Shown: one piece after another, positions 1 to 9,522 of the stretch | Position numbering within the stretch: position 1 is the first letter of the stretch | Layout: each line of letters opens with the position of its first letter | Assembly: GCF_001277215.2 (NCBI RefSeq) | Contig: NZ_CP013940.1 | Coordinates: 1,798,001 to 1,862,000, forward strand | Direction: 5' to 3' | Source: Cronobacter malonaticus LMG 23826 | GTDB lineage: Bacteria; Pseudomonadota; Gammaproteobacteria; Enterobacterales; Enterobacteriaceae | Length of the DNA: 64,000 nucleotides | Notes under the pieces: generated by a model | Told to the model about the DNA's origin: nothing | Seen by the model: only the letters and a program-made list of their open reading frames with translations | Databases searched by the model: none | Translations under genes and position numbers: made by a program

Positions 1-95
1 TCATTACCCGTATCATGGGCCTGCTGCTGATGGCCCTTGGCATAGAGTTTATTGTAACGGGGATTAAAGCGCTCTTTCCCGGCCTGGTAAGCTAG
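1..95 (+). CDS. ychE: YchE, MarC-family inner membrane protein (3' end only)
   Basis: Only the last 30 codons are in the window; the reading frame enters from the left edge and ends with TAG at 93-95. The visible piece is a hydrophobic segment (RIMGLLLMALGIEFIVTGIK) followed by a short tail, as expected for the last membrane helix of the MarC/UPF0056 family. In E. coli ychE lies directly upstream of oppA, and the same order here supports the name. The function of the family is not known. The call rests mostly on synteny. Confidence 0.7.
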   Translation, partial: ITRIMGLLLMALGIEFIVTGIKALFPGLVS

Positions 96-113
96 TCATT
101 TTATTCCTTTATA

Positions 114-140
114 AAAGCGAAGCGGAAGCTTCGCTTTTTT
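114..140 (+). terminator. Rho-independent terminator after ychE
   Basis: A 7-bp GC-rich stem (GCGAAGC / GCTTCGC) with a GGAA loop is followed by six T residues. It lies 20 bases after the ychE stop and separates ychE from the oppA leader. Confidence 0.85.
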
Positions 141-885
141 CTTTCATTATTAGCATTTCGTATAACACTCCGCGTTTCGATTTATTACTCATAACTTTAT
201 CTGATATCTGGCAAAGCATTATTAAAACAATGAATTACAGTATCAGTTACATTCTTTGCGTTCATAAATAAAGCAATCAGTCTGTTATTTTTGTCACATG
301 ATAGTTTGAGTATTGATGCGGGTTTAACGAAATGATATTAGTAATTTCAACGCCACTGCAGATAAATGTGCTAATTTTTGTTCAATTGTTAACTTTATGT
401 TGCGATGTACTGTGAGCAACGTGACACGGTGCGTAAGCGGTGCCGGCTTCAGTTAACCCATTGATTATAAGCAACAAATATCAGTATCTGGCGCTTTTGC
501 GCTCCGATGTCTTCACGACAGCCTTTGCGACAAAAGAGAAGCGGTTAACAAATTTGTAAATTGTATTGGCGCACAATTCACGCATTTGATACTTTCCGGC
601 AAAACATTTGCCTGCGAATTATCAACAGGTGAGAACGATTTTCGTATGAAAGCGCTTTCCCTCAACAGGTAGCGCGAAAAGAAACTGTCCTTAAAACAGG
701 GAAGGGCAGTCAAGAATCGACGACAGGCTGCCAGAGAGCGGCCGTGATAAATAAAGTCGGTGATAGCAAGCTGTAAAAAAGAAAACCACCTGGCAGACGC
801 GAAAGCTCCTGCGCTGCACAGGTCCCCGTCAGGGGAGAACGGGCTGACTTTCGTCAGTAATAATAATGAGTGGAGTACCAACACA
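141..885 (+). promoter_or_regulatory. Long oppA upstream region and leader
   Basis: About 745 bases without a convincing gene precede oppA. The first 350 bases are AT-rich and probably carry the promoter(s); I could not pick one promoter with confidence. Close to the gene there is a small hairpin (CTGAC TTTC GTCAG, 844-857), a GGAG ribosome site at 872-875, and a C/A-rich stretch (ACCAACACA, 878-886) just before the start codon. In E. coli and Salmonella the sRNA GcvB represses oppA by pairing with C/A-rich sequence near the ribosome site. The same control here is an inference. Confidence 0.5.
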
Positions 886-2514
886 ATGTCCATCATCACA
901 AAAAAAAGTCTGGTAGCTGCGGGGATCCTTTCTGCGCTAATCGCGGGTAACGCAATGGCTGCGAATGTACCTGCGGGTGTGCAACTGGCGGAGAAACAAA
1001 CGCTGGTGCGCAACAACGGTTCAGAAGTACAGTCTCTCGACCCGCATAAAATTGAAGGCGTGCCGGAGTCCAATATCAACCGTGACCTCTTCGAAGGTCT
1101 GCTGGTCACTGATGTTGAAGGCCACCCGAGCGCGGGTGTTGCCGAAAAGTGGGAAAACAAAGATTTTAAAGTCTGGACCTTCCATCTGCGTAAAGATGCA
1201 AAATGGTCCAACGGCGAGCCGGTCACGGCACAGGATTTCGTTTACAGCTGGCAGCGCTTGGCTGACCCGAAAACCGCCTCTCCGTATGAAAGCTATCTGC
1301 AGTACGGCCACATTACCAATATCGACGACATCATTGCCGGTAAAAAACCTGCCACCGATCTTGGCGTAAAAGCGATCGACGACCATACGCTTGAAGTCAC
1401 CCTGAGCGAGCCGGTCCCGTATTTCTATAAGCTGCTGGTTCACTCCTCCATGTCTCCGGTGCCGAAAGCCGTCGTTGAGAAATTTGGCGAGAAATGGACC
1501 CAGCCGGCTAACATCGTGTCTAACGGCGCGTACAAACTGAAATCCTGGGTGGTGAACGAGCGCATCGTACTTGAGCGCAACACCAACTACTGGGATAACG
1601 CGAAAACCGTTATCAATGAAGTGACTTACCTGCCTATCTCTTCTGAAGTAACGGATGTTAACCGCTACCGCAGCGGCGAAATCGACATGACTTATAACAA
1701 CATGCCGATTGAACTGTTCCAGAAGCTGAAAAAAGAGATCCCGAAAGAAGTGCACGTCGACCCGTACCTGTGCACCTATTACTACGAAATCAACAACCAG
1801 AAAGCGCCGTTTAACGATCCGCGTGTCCGTACCGCGCTGAAGCTGGGCCTGGATCGCGATATCATCGTGCATAAAGTGAAAAACCAGGGCGACCTGCCAG
1901 CCTATGGTTACACCCCGCCGTACACCGATGGCGCGAAATTCACCGAACCGGCCTGGTTCAAAATGACCCAGGAGCAGCGTAACGCCGAAGCGAAAAAACT
2001 GCTGGCCGAAGCGGGCTATACCGCTGACAAGCCGCTGACGTTCGATCTGCTGTACAACACCTCCGATCTGCACAAAAAACTGGCGATCGCGGCCGCGTCC
2101 ATCTGGAAGAAAAACCTGGGCGTGAACGTGAAGCTGGAAAACCAGGAGTGGAAAACCTTCCTGGATACCCGTCATCAGGGCAACTTTGACGTGGCGCGTG
2201 CAGGCTGGTGTGCGGATTACAACGAGCCGACGTCCTTCCTGAACACCATGCTGTCCAACAGCTCGAACAACACCTCGCACTATAAGAGCGACGCGTTTGA
2301 TAAAGTGATGCAGCAGACGCTGCAGGTGAGCGACGAAGCCCAGCGCAGCGAGCTGTACAATAAAGCGGAGCAGCAGCTGGATAAAGATTCCGTCATCGTT
2401 CCGGTTTATTACTATGTGAACGCCCGCCTGGTGAAACCGTGGGTCGGTGGTTACACCGGTAAAGACCCGCTGGATAATGTCTACGTTAAAAACCTGTATA
2501 TTATCAAACATTAA
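886..2514 (+). CDS. oppA: Periplasmic oligopeptide-binding protein OppA
   Basis: OppA captures peptides of about two to five residues in the periplasm and delivers them to the OppBCDF importer. The product is 542 aa, close to the 543 aa of E. coli OppA. A Sec signal peptide (lysines at residues 6-7, a hydrophobic core, and cleavage after AMA at residue 25) leads into mature ANVPAG. The solute-binding family 5 signature is visible after it (SLDPHKIEGVPESN, then the lobe beginning RDLFEGLL). An in-frame start at 760 would add 42 residues before the signal peptide and is rejected. The ATG at 886 has GGAG ten bases upstream. It is the first gene of oppABCDF and is separated from oppB by a strong hairpin, which fits higher expression of the binding protein than of the transporter. 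Confidence 0.97.
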   Translation: MSIITKKSLVAAGILSALIAGNAMAANVPAGVQLAEKQTLVRNNGSEVQSLDPHKIEGVPESNINRDLFEGLLVTDVEGHPSAGVAEKWENKDFKVWTFHLRKDAKWSNGEPVTAQDFVYSWQRLADPKTASPYESYLQYGHITNIDDIIAGKKPATDLGVKAIDDHTLEVTLSEPVPYFYKLLVHSSMSPVPKAVVEKFGEKWTQPANIVSNGAYKLKSWVVNERIVLERNTNYWDNAKTVINEVTYLPISSEVTDVNRYRSGEIDMTYNNMPIELFQKLKKEIPKEVHVDPYLCTYYYEINNQKAPFNDPRVRTALKLGLDRDIIVHKVKNQGDLPAYGYTPPYTDGAKFTEPAWFKMTQEQRNAEAKKLLAEAGYTADKPLTFDLLYNTSDLHKKLAIAAASIWKKNLGVNVKLENQEWKTFLDTRHQGNFDVARAGWCADYNEPTSFLNTMLSNSSNNTSHYKSDAFDKVMQQTLQVSDEAQRSELYNKAEQQLDKDSVIVPVYYYVNARLVKPWVGGYTGKDPLDNVYVKNLYIIKH

Positions 2515-2523
2515 TGGCAATGC

Positions 2524-2562
2524 GTGGGGCAGGGTTTCTTGCCCCACTGTGTCTTATTTTTC
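2524..2562 (+). terminator. Hairpin between oppA and oppB (partial terminator or RNA stabiliser)
   Basis: A perfect 8-bp stem (GTGGGGCA / TGCCCCAC) with an 8-base loop is followed, after a short spacer, by a T-rich run at 2554-2561. In binding-protein operons such hairpins protect the binding-protein mRNA or reduce read-through. Here it would lower oppBCDF relative to oppA. Confidence 0.6.
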
Positions 2563-2597
2563 CGTGAGTCAAAGGCACACGCCAGAAGGTACGGGCA

Positions 2598-3518
2598 ATG
2601 TTGAAATTTATTTTACGTCGCTGTCTGGAAGCGATTCCGACGCTGTTTATTCTAATTACTATCTCCTTCTTTATGATGCGTCTCGCGCCGGGCAGTCCTT
2701 TTACCGGTGAACGTAATCTGCCGCCGGAAGTCATGGCGAATATCGAGGCGAAATATCATCTTAACGACCCCATCATGACCCAGTACTTCAATTATCTGAA
2801 GCAACTGGCTAAAGGTGATTTCGGTCCGTCCTTTAAATATAAGGATTATTCGGTAAACGATCTGGTCGCGGCCAGCTTTCCGGTTTCCGCAAAATTAGGT
2901 GCCGCAGCGTTTTTACTGGCGGTCGTTTTAGGCGTGGCGGCAGGTGTGATGGCTGCGCTTAAGCAAAACACAAAGTGGGATTTCGCCGTCATGGGGGTGG
3001 CGATGACCGGCGTGGTCATTCCGAGCTTCGTGGTTGCACCGCTGCTGGTGATGATCTTCGCGATAACGCTGCACTGGCTGCCTGGCGGCGGCTGGAACGG
3101 CGGGGCGCTGAAATTCATGATCCTGCCAATGGTCGCGCTGTCGCTTGCTTATATTGCCAGTATCGCGCGTATCACCCGTGGCTCCATGATTGAAGTGCTG
3201 CACTCCAACTTCATTCGTACCGCTCGCGCCAAAGGGCTGCCGATGCGCCGCATTATTCTGCGCCATGCGTTGAAACCCGCGCTGCTGCCGGTGCTCTCCT
3301 ATATGGGTCCTGCGTTCGTCGGCATCATCACCGGGTCGATGGTTATCGAAACTATCTACGGCCTGCCGGGCATCGGCCAGCTGTTCGTGAACGGCGCGCT
3401 GAACCGCGACTATTCGCTGGTATTGAGCCTGACGATTCTGGTTGGCGCGCTGACCATTCTGTTTAACGCGATCGTCGATGTGCTGTATGCCGTTATCGAT
3501 CCGAAAATTCGTTACTGA
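2598..3518 (+). CDS. oppB: Oligopeptide ABC transporter permease OppB
   Basis: OppB is one of the two membrane permeases of the Opp importer. The 306-aa product starts with a hydrophobic helix (residues 9-30) and contains several more membrane segments. It carries the cytoplasmic coupling loop of binding-protein-dependent permeases (EVLHSNFIRTARAKGLP, about residues 199-215), which contacts the ATPases OppD and OppF. Length and sequence match E. coli OppB. It starts 83 bases after oppA and is followed by oppC after 14 bases, so oppB to oppF form one transcription unit. Confidence 0.97.
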   Translation: MLKFILRRCLEAIPTLFILITISFFMMRLAPGSPFTGERNLPPEVMANIEAKYHLNDPIMTQYFNYLKQLAKGDFGPSFKYKDYSVNDLVAASFPVSAKLGAAAFLLAVVLGVAAGVMAALKQNTKWDFAVMGVAMTGVVIPSFVVAPLLVMIFAITLHWLPGGGWNGGALKFMILPMVALSLAYIASIARITRGSMIEVLHSNFIRTARAKGLPMRRIILRHALKPALLPVLSYMGPAFVGIITGSMVIETIYGLPGIGQLFVNGALNRDYSLVLSLTILVGALTILFNAIVDVLYAVIDPKIRY

Positions 3519-3532
3519 CACTGGAGTACGCC

Positions 3533-4441
3533 ATGATGTTGAGTAAGAAAAACAGCGAGGCGCTGGAAAACTTCAGTGAAAAACTGGAAGTAGAAGGGCG
3601 TAGCCTGTGGCAGGACGCCCGCCGTCGCTTTATGCATAACCGCGCGGCGGTGGCGAGTCTGATTGTGCTGGCGCTGATTGCGCTGTTCGTCACCCTCGCG
3701 CCAATGCTGTCGCAGTTCAGCTATTTTGATACTGACTGGGGCATGATGTCCGCGCCACCTGATACCGAATCAGGCCACTGGTTCGGCACTGACTCCTCCG
3801 GTCGTGACCTGCTGGTGCGTGTCGCTATCGGCGGCCGTATCTCGCTGATGGTGGGCGTTGCGGCGGCGCTGGTGGCGGTGATCGTCGGCACACTCTACGG
3901 CTCGCTTTCCGGCTATCTCGGCGGCAAAGTGGACTCGGTGATGATGCGTCTTCTGGAGATCCTTAACTCCTTCCCGTTCATGTTCTTCGTCATTCTGCTG
4001 GTGACCTTTTTCGGTCAGAACATCCTGCTGATTTTCGTCGCCATCGGGATGGTCTCCTGGCTTGATATGGCGCGTATCGTGCGCGGCCAGACGCTCAGCC
4101 TGAAACGTAAAGAGTTCATCGAAGCAGCCCAGGTGGGCGGCGTGTCGACGGCGAATATCGTGGTGCGTCATATCGTGCCGAACGTGCTGGGCGTGGTGGT
4201 GGTTTACGCCTCGCTGCTGGTGCCGAGCATGATCCTGTTTGAATCTTTCTTAAGCTTCCTCGGCCTCGGTACGCAGGAGCCGCTTAGCTCCTGGGGCGCG
4301 CTGCTGAGCGATGGCGCTAACTCCATGGAAGTGTCGCCCTGGCTGCTGCTCTTCCCGGCGGGTTTCCTGGTGGTCACCCTGTTTTGTTTTAACTTTATCG
4401 GCGATGGCCTGCGTGATGCCCTCGACCCGAAAGATCGTTAA
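3533..4441 (+). CDS. oppC: Oligopeptide ABC transporter permease OppC
   Basis: OppC is the second permease of the Opp importer and pairs with OppB in the inner membrane. The product is 302 aa and close to E. coli OppC over its whole length, including the cytoplasmic N-terminus ([20 protein letters not shown]) before the first helix. The coupling loop reads [20 protein letters not shown]. The start is Met-Met; the first ATG (3533) follows GGAGTACGCC. It lies 14 bases after oppB and 11 before oppD. Confidence 0.97.
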   Translation: MMLSKKNSEALENFSEKLEVEGRSLWQDARRRFMHNRAAVASLIVLALIALFVTLAPMLSQFSYFDTDWGMMSAPPDTESGHWFGTDSSGRDLLVRVAIGGRISLMVGVAAALVAVIVGTLYGSLSGYLGGKVDSVMMRLLEILNSFPFMFFVILLVTFFGQNILLIFVAIGMVSWLDMARIVRGQTLSLKRKEFIEAAQVGGVSTANIVVRHIVPNVLGVVVVYASLLVPSMILFESFLSFLGLGTQEPLSSWGALLSDGANSMEVSPWLLLFPAGFLVVTLFCFNFIGDGLRDALDPKDR

Positions 4442-4452
4442 GGAGTGCCGCC

Positions 4453-5466
4453 ATGAGCACCATTGAACTCTCTGCGCCGCAACAGACCGCGGCGTCTCAA
4501 GCGACACTGCTTGACGTGAAAGATTTGCGCGTCACCTTCGCGACGCCCGACGGCGACGTTACCGCCGTCAACGATCTCAACTTCAGCCTGCGCGCCGGCG
4601 AAACGCTCGGCATCGTCGGCGAGTCCGGCTCCGGCAAATCCCAGACGGCGTTCGCGCTGATGGGGCTGCTGGCCGCCAATGGTCGCATCGGTGGTTCGGC
4701 GACATTTAACGGCCGTGAGATCCTCAATCTGCCGGAGCGCGAGTTAAATCGCCTGCGCGCCGAACAGATTTCGATGATTTTCCAGGATCCGATGACCTCG
4801 CTGAATCCGTATATGCGCGTCGGCGAGCAACTGATGGAAGTGCTGATGCTGCATAAAAGCATGAGCAAAGCCGAAGCGTTTGAAGAGTCGGTGCGGATGC
4901 TGGATGCGGTAAAAATGCCGGAAGCGCGCAAGCGCATGAGCATGTACCCGCACGAATTCTCCGGCGGTATGCGCCAGCGCGTGATGATCGCGATGGCGCT
5001 GCTGTGCCGTCCGAAACTGCTGATCGCCGATGAACCGACCACCGCACTCGACGTGACTGTTCAGGCGCAGATCATGACGCTCCTGAACGAACTTAAGCGC
5101 GAATTCAACACCGCCATCATTATGATCACCCACGACCTTGGCGTGGTCGCGGGCATCTGCGACAAAGTGCTGGTGATGTACGCAGGCCGCACCATGGAAT
5201 ATGGCAAAGCGCGTGAGGTCTTTTACGATCCGGCGCATCCGTATTCTATCGGTCTGCTTAATGCCGTACCGCGCCTCGACGGGGAAGGCGAATCCCTGCT
5301 CACCATTCCGGGCAACCCGCCGAACCTGCTGCGCCTGCCAAAAGGCTGCCCGTTCCAGCCGCGCTGCCCGCACGCGATGGAAATCTGCAGCACGACGCCG
5401 CCGCTGGAAGAATTCGCCCCTGGCCGCCTGCGCGCCTGCTTTAAACCGGTGGAGGAGCTGAAATGA
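4453..5466 (+). CDS. oppD: Oligopeptide ABC transporter ATP-binding protein OppD
   Basis: OppD is one of two ATPases that power Opp peptide import. The 337-aa protein has an intact Walker A (GESGSGKSQ, residues 56-64), the ABC signature SGGMRQR, Walker B with the catalytic glutamate (LLIADEPT), and the switch histidine in THDLG. The C-terminal extension ([15 protein letters not shown]) has the cysteines that coordinate an iron-sulfur cluster in related dipeptide ATPases. The ATG follows a strong AGGAG site. Its last four bases overlap the oppF start (ATGA), which suggests coupled translation of the two ATPases. Confidence 0.97.
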   Translation: MSTIELSAPQQTAASQATLLDVKDLRVTFATPDGDVTAVNDLNFSLRAGETLGIVGESGSGKSQTAFALMGLLAANGRIGGSATFNGREILNLPERELNRLRAEQISMIFQDPMTSLNPYMRVGEQLMEVLMLHKSMSKAEAFEESVRMLDAVKMPEARKRMSMYPHEFSGGMRQRVMIAMALLCRPKLLIADEPTTALDVTVQAQIMTLLNELKREFNTAIIMITHDLGVVAGICDKVLVMYAGRTMEYGKAREVFYDPAHPYSIGLLNAVPRLDGEGESLLTIPGNPPNLLRLPKGCPFQPRCPHAMEICSTTPPLEEFAPGRLRACFKPVEELK

Positions 5467-6467
5467 GCACCGTAGCTGAAGAGAGAAAAGTTCTGCTCGA
5501 AGTGGCCGATCTCAAGGTGCATTTCGACATTAAAGACGGCAAGCAGTGGTTCTGGCAGCCGGCCAAAACGTTAAAAGCGGTCGATGGCGTGACGCTGCGG
5601 CTGTATGAAGGCGAAACGCTGGGCGTGGTGGTGGAATCCGGCTGCGGAAAATCCACCTTCGCGCGCGCCATTATTGGTCTGGTCAAAGCCACCAGCGGCC
5701 GCGTGGCGTGGCTTGGTAAAGATCTGCTGGGTATGCAACAGGAAGAGTGGCGCGATGTGCGCAGCGACATCCAGATGATTTTCCAGGATCCGCTGGCCTC
5801 GCTGAACCCGCGTATGACCATTGGCGATATTATCGCCGAGCCGCTGCGTACTTATCATCCGAAAATGCCACGTCAGGAAGTCCGTGACCGCGTAAAAGCG
5901 ATGATGATGAAAGTTGGGCTGCTGCCAAACCTGGTCAATCGCTACCCGCATGAATTTTCCGGTGGCCAGTGCCAGCGTATCGGCATCGCCCGCGCGCTGA
6001 TCCTTGAGCCGAAGCTGATTATCTGCGATGAACCGGTTTCTGCGCTCGACGTGTCAATTCAGGCGCAGGTGGTGAACCTGCTGCAAAAACTGCAGCGTGA
6101 GATGGGCCTGTCGCTGATTTTTATCGCCCACGATCTCGCGGTGGTGAAGCACATTTCCGATCGTGTGCTGGTGATGTACCTGGGGCATGCCGTAGAGCTT
6201 GGCACCTATGATGAGGTCTATCATCATCCACTGCATCCTTATACCCGTGCGCTGATGTCGGCGGTGCCGATCCCGGACCCGGATCTCGAAAAGAACAAAA
6301 CCATTCAGCTGCTGGAAGGCGAGCTGCCGTCGCCTATCAATCCGCCGTCAGGCTGCGTGTTCCGCACGCGATGCCCGATGGCTGGCCCGGAATGCGCCCA
6401 GACGCGACCGGTGCTGGAAGGCAGTTTCCGCCATGCGGTTTCCTGCCTGAAGGTGGACCCGTTATAA
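5463..6467 (+). CDS. oppF: Oligopeptide ABC transporter ATP-binding protein OppF (altered Walker A)
   Basis: OppF is the second ATPase of the Opp importer. The 334-aa product matches E. coli OppF in length and carries the signature SGGQCQR, Walker B ([12 protein letters not shown]), the switch histidine (IAHDLA) and the C-terminal cysteine region (GCVFRTRCP). One residue is odd. The Walker A motif reads VESGCGKST where the family has GESGCGKST: the first glycine is Val57, encoded by GTG at 5631-5633. A single G-to-T change from GGG would produce it. The lysine and serine that bind phosphate are kept. Whether this lowers ATP use is unknown. The gene overlaps oppD by 4 bases and ends just before a strong terminator. 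Confidence 0.95.
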   Translation: MSTVAEERKVLLEVADLKVHFDIKDGKQWFWQPAKTLKAVDGVTLRLYEGETLGVVVESGCGKSTFARAIIGLVKATSGRVAWLGKDLLGMQQEEWRDVRSDIQMIFQDPLASLNPRMTIGDIIAEPLRTYHPKMPRQEVRDRVKAMMMKVGLLPNLVNRYPHEFSGGQCQRIGIARALILEPKLIICDEPVSALDVSIQAQVVNLLQKLQREMGLSLIFIAHDLAVVKHISDRVLVMYLGHAVELGTYDEVYHHPLHPYTRALMSAVPIPDPDLEKNKTIQLLEGELPSPINPPSGCVFRTRCPMAGPECAQTRPVLEGSFRHAVSCLKVDPL

Positions 6468-6473
6468 TCGCAA

Positions 6474-6500
6474 GGGCTGGCAGGTGCCAGCCCTTTTCTT
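6474..6500 (+). terminator. Terminator of the opp operon
   Basis: A 9-bp stem (GGGCTGGCA / TGCCAGCCC) starts 7 bases after the oppF stop and ends in TTTTCTTTT. It lies directly before the ribosome site of the next gene and overlaps a spurious upstream GTG at 6484. Confidence 0.85.
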
Positions 6501-6513
6501 TTGCGAGGACAAC

Positions 6514-7350
6514 GTGTCACGGATAACCGAATATCGTCAGCGCGCCTACCACTTTCTTTTCGACCAGCATCAGCGCAGCGGTCGCCGCTTTGAGGCGCTT
6601 TGTGGGCTGTTTGCGCTCTTCAGCGTCATTGTCGTGTTTATCGAGTCTGGCCTCGGCACGCAATATCATCTCACTTATGACGAATGGCATATCTTTGTAC
6701 TGATTGAGATAGGCATTACGTTTGTCTTTACTGTCGAGTATCTGCTGCGGCTGCTGGTCTGGCCGAATCCGGCGCGCTACGCGCTGAGCTTCTGGGGGCT
6801 TATCGATCTGGCGACCGTGATGCCGCTCTATGTGCTCTGGCTCTGGCCTGAGCTTGGCATGAACTATCTCTTTATCTGGCGTACGCTACGCGCCGTGCGC
6901 GTGCTGCGCATTCTGAAACTGCTGCGCATCATGTCGTCTTCCAGCCTGCTCTGGCAGGCGATTGTGAACGCCCGCCATCAGCTCATCGCATTTTACGCCT
7001 TTATTTCTATCGTCATGGTGATTGCCGGCGCGCTGATGTATGGCATTGAAGGGGCCTCGAGCGGTTTTAATACGCTTGGCACCTCGGTCTACTGGGCGGT
7101 CGTGACGGTGACGACGGTCGGTTATGGTGATATCACGCCGCATACCGCGGGTGGCCGCGCGGTAGCGTCACTGCTCATTCTGATCGGCTATTCTGTGATT
7201 GCTATTCCGACTGGCATTATTACTTCGCAAATGACCAGCGCGCTGGCGGATAAAAAAGCAGCGCAGCGCTGCCCGGCCTGCGGCGCGAAATATGAAAAAC
7301 AGGCGAATTATTGTCAGGCGTGCGGTGAGAAAATTACGGGCGGGAAATAA
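6514..7350 (+). CDS. Voltage-sensor potassium-channel-like protein with C-terminal zinc ribbon
   Basis: The product looks like a six-helix inner-membrane cation channel. Hydrophobic segments near residues 29-45, 60-82 and 93-112 are followed by an arginine-rich S4-type helix (RTLRAVRVLRILKLLRI, residues 123-139), a fifth helix, and a pore with the potassium selectivity filter TVGYGD at 201-206. The tail has two CxxC pairs (CPACG, then CQACG), a zinc-ribbon-like knuckle. No RCK or cyclic-nucleotide domain follows, unlike E. coli Kch, so I do not use that symbol. I chose the GTG at 6514, after GCGAGGA, giving 278 aa; an in-frame GTG at 6484 falls inside the opp terminator. It is probably transcribed alone; yciU converges on it. 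Confidence 0.85.
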   Translation: MSRITEYRQRAYHFLFDQHQRSGRRFEALCGLFALFSVIVVFIESGLGTQYHLTYDEWHIFVLIEIGITFVFTVEYLLRLLVWPNPARYALSFWGLIDLATVMPLYVLWLWPELGMNYLFIWRTLRAVRVLRILKLLRIMSSSSLLWQAIVNARHQLIAFYAFISIVMVIAGALMYGIEGASSGFNTLGTSVYWAVVTVTTVGYGDITPHTAGGRAVASLLILIGYSVIAIPTGIITSQMTSALADKKAAQRCPACGAKYEKQANYCQACGEKITGGK

Positions 7351-7379
7351 TAGCGCGGCGAATGCCGCGCGGCTTGCGA

Positions 7380-7709
7380 TTACTCACGCCACAGAATGTG
7401 GCACAGTTTGTGGTCTTTTTCGCGGCACAGCAGCACGCGGGCGAAAACGTCGGTAATTTCGTCGCCGTCTTTCTCCGCAAGCCCGATAACCACTTCCGAG
7501 AAGAAATCCGGGTTCAGATCGTAATCGACATGCGACAGCCACTCTTCAGATGGATCGAACAGCTCCGCGCCGCCGCGCTCTTCAAACTGTAAGTTAAACA
7601 GAATGATATCCGCCGGATCGAGATTATCCGCCGCCAGCTCCAGAAAAATATCGTAAGCCTGTTCGAGCGTTTCGTCTTCCGTCAGGCGGTTATTCAGATC
7701 CATTTCCAT
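7380..7709 (-). CDS. yciU: YciU, DUF440 acidic DNA-mimic family protein
   Basis: This small, very acidic 109-aa protein matches E. coli YciU in length and nearly throughout ([20 protein letters not shown] and the C-terminal [13 protein letters not shown]). Members of this family (DUF440) fold like double-stranded DNA mimics and may bind DNA-binding proteins; the cellular role is not settled. It lies 34 bases downstream of clsA on the same strand, the order seen in E. coli, and is probably co-transcribed with it. The start could also be the second Met (residue 3). Confidence 0.93.
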
Positions 7710-7743
7710 CGTGACTACCCCAGTAAATGATGTTGGGCACGTT

Positions 7744-9204
7744 TTACAGCAACGGGCTGAAGAAGTAAAACAGTCGCTCCACTACGCGCTGCCAGAATGG
7801 ACGTTTTACCCACAGACGCGCATCCAGCAGGCGCGAGCGGGAAATATAATCATCCTGCACTTCGGCCAGATCGGCACCGAAACCGGCGTCATCAATGACC
7901 AGCGTAATTTCAAAGTTAAGCCAGAGGCTACGCATATCCAGATTAACGGTACCAACCAGACTCAGCTCGCCATCGACCAGCACGCTCTTGGTGTGCAGCA
8001 GTCCACCTTCGAATTGATAAATCTTCACGCCTGCTGCCAGCAGTTCGCTAAAGAACGCGCGGCTCGCCCAGCCCACCAGCAGGGAGTCATTTTTGCGCGG
8101 CAGAATAATGCTCACGTCCACGCCGCGCTGTGCCGCCGTACAGATGGCGTGCAGCAGATCGTCGCTCGGCACAAAGTAGGGCGTGGTCATAATAAGATAT
8201 TCGCGCGCCGCATACACAGACGTCAGCAGGGCCTGGTGTATAAGATCTTCCGGGAAGCCAGGCCCGGACGCGATGGTATGGATCGTATGACCGCTCGCCT
8301 GCTCAAAAGGCATGATGTTGGCATCCGGCGGTGGAGGAAGCAGGCGTTTGCCGGTTTCAATCTCCCAGTCGCAGGAGTAGACGATGCCCATCGCGGTCGC
8401 GACCGGGCCTTCCATACGCGCCATTAAATCCACCCACTGACCGACGCCCGCGTCCTGCTTGAAGTAACGCGGGTCAACCATGTTCATACTGCCGGTGTAG
8501 GCAATATAGTTGTCGATCATGATCATTTTGCGGTGCTGGCGCAGGTCCATACGGCGCAGGAACACACGCATCAGGTTAACCTTCAGCGCTTCGACGACTT
8601 CGATGCCCGCGTTGCGCATCATGCCCACCCAGGGGCTGCGAAAGAACGCGACGCTGCCTGCGGAGTCGAGCATCAGGCGACAGTGCACACCGCGACGCGC
8701 TGCGGCCATCAGCGATTCGGCGACCTGATCGGCCATTCCGCCGGGCTGCCAGATATAAAAGACCATCTCGATATTATGGCGGGCGAGCTGAATATCGCGG
8801 ATCAGCGCCTGCATTACGTCGTCGGAGGAGGTGAGCAACTGAAGCTGGTTGCCTTTAACACCCGCGATGCCCTGGCGGCGCTCGCAAAGCTGAAACAGCG
8901 CGCTCGCTACCGCGCTGTTTTCTTCGGCGAAAATATGTTTACAGGCTTTAAGATCGTTAAGCCATTTCGCGGTCGACGGCCACATGGCGCGGGCGCGCTC
9001 GGCGCGGCGTTTGCCCAGATGCAGTTCCCCGACCGACAGATACGCGACTATCCCTACCAGCGGCAGAATATAAATGACAAGCAGCCAGGCCATGGCGGAA
9101 GGAACGGCGCGACGTTTCATCAGAATGCGCAGCGTGACGCCCGCGATGAGTAGCCAGTATCCCAGAATGACCAGCCAACTCACTACCGTGTAGAAGGTTG
9201 TCAT
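7744..9204 (-). CDS. clsA: Cardiolipin synthase A
   Basis: ClsA joins two phosphatidylglycerol molecules to make cardiolipin and glycerol at the inner membrane. The 486-aa product has the same length as E. coli ClsA. Two hydrophobic N-terminal segments (residues 5-30 and 37-58) anchor it. The two phospholipase-D HKD motifs are intact: HRKMIMID near residue 224 and HTKSVLVD near residue 404. The catalytic histidines, lysines and aspartates are all present. yciU follows 34 bases downstream. No nearby regulatory site was identified. Confidence 0.96.
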
Positions 9205-9348
9205 AGATTAAAAATCCTTTAAAAAGCGTATCGTTAAGAGTTTACGCACAACCCTTTCGCACTCCAATAAGAACCTGTCAGAAAAGCGCTGGTCTGCGGG
9301 CGGGAAGGGGTTATAATGACGGTTCTGTTTCAGTCAAGAGTATCAGAA

Positions 9349-9522
9349 ATGAGGCGTAGTAGAACCGAAGTTGGGCGCTGGCGCATGCTGCGGCAGTCTC
9401 AACGGCGTAAAGCTCGCTGGCTGGAAGCACAATCCCGACGCAATATGCGAATTCACGCTATCAGAAAATGTCTTGTGAATCGTCAGCGCAATTCGTTGCT
9501 GTTCGCCATCCACGATCGCTAA
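9349..9522 (+). CDS. yciY: YciY, small basic protein
   Basis: This 57-aa, arginine-rich protein (RRSRTEVGRWRM, then RRNMRIHAIRKCL) corresponds closely to the small E. coli protein YciY, which also lies just upstream of and divergent from clsA. Its function is unknown. An in-frame ATG at 9316 would add 11 residues, but the similarity to YciY begins at 9349. A TATAAT hexamer lies at 9312-9317; the matching -35 is poor, so this promoter is only possible. A GC-rich hairpin follows at 9534-9553 without a T-run. Confidence 0.75.
   Translation: MRRSRTEVGRWRMLRQSQRRKARWLEAQSRRNMRIHAIRKCLVNRQRNSLLFAIHDR

Noticed and set aside
760..885. 42-codon N-terminal extension of oppA
   Set aside because: It would place a charged stretch before the signal peptide; the ATG at 886 has a ribosome site and matches the known protein length.
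1021..2547. Long 508-aa minus-strand frame across oppA (and similar long antisense frames over trp, rnb and ybiW)
   Set aside because: They mirror conserved genes, have no ribosome sites or recognisable domains, and arise from the GC-rich third codon positions.
6514..7350. Naming the channel gene kch
   Set aside because: It lacks the RCK domain of E. coli Kch, has a zinc ribbon instead, and lies at a different place.
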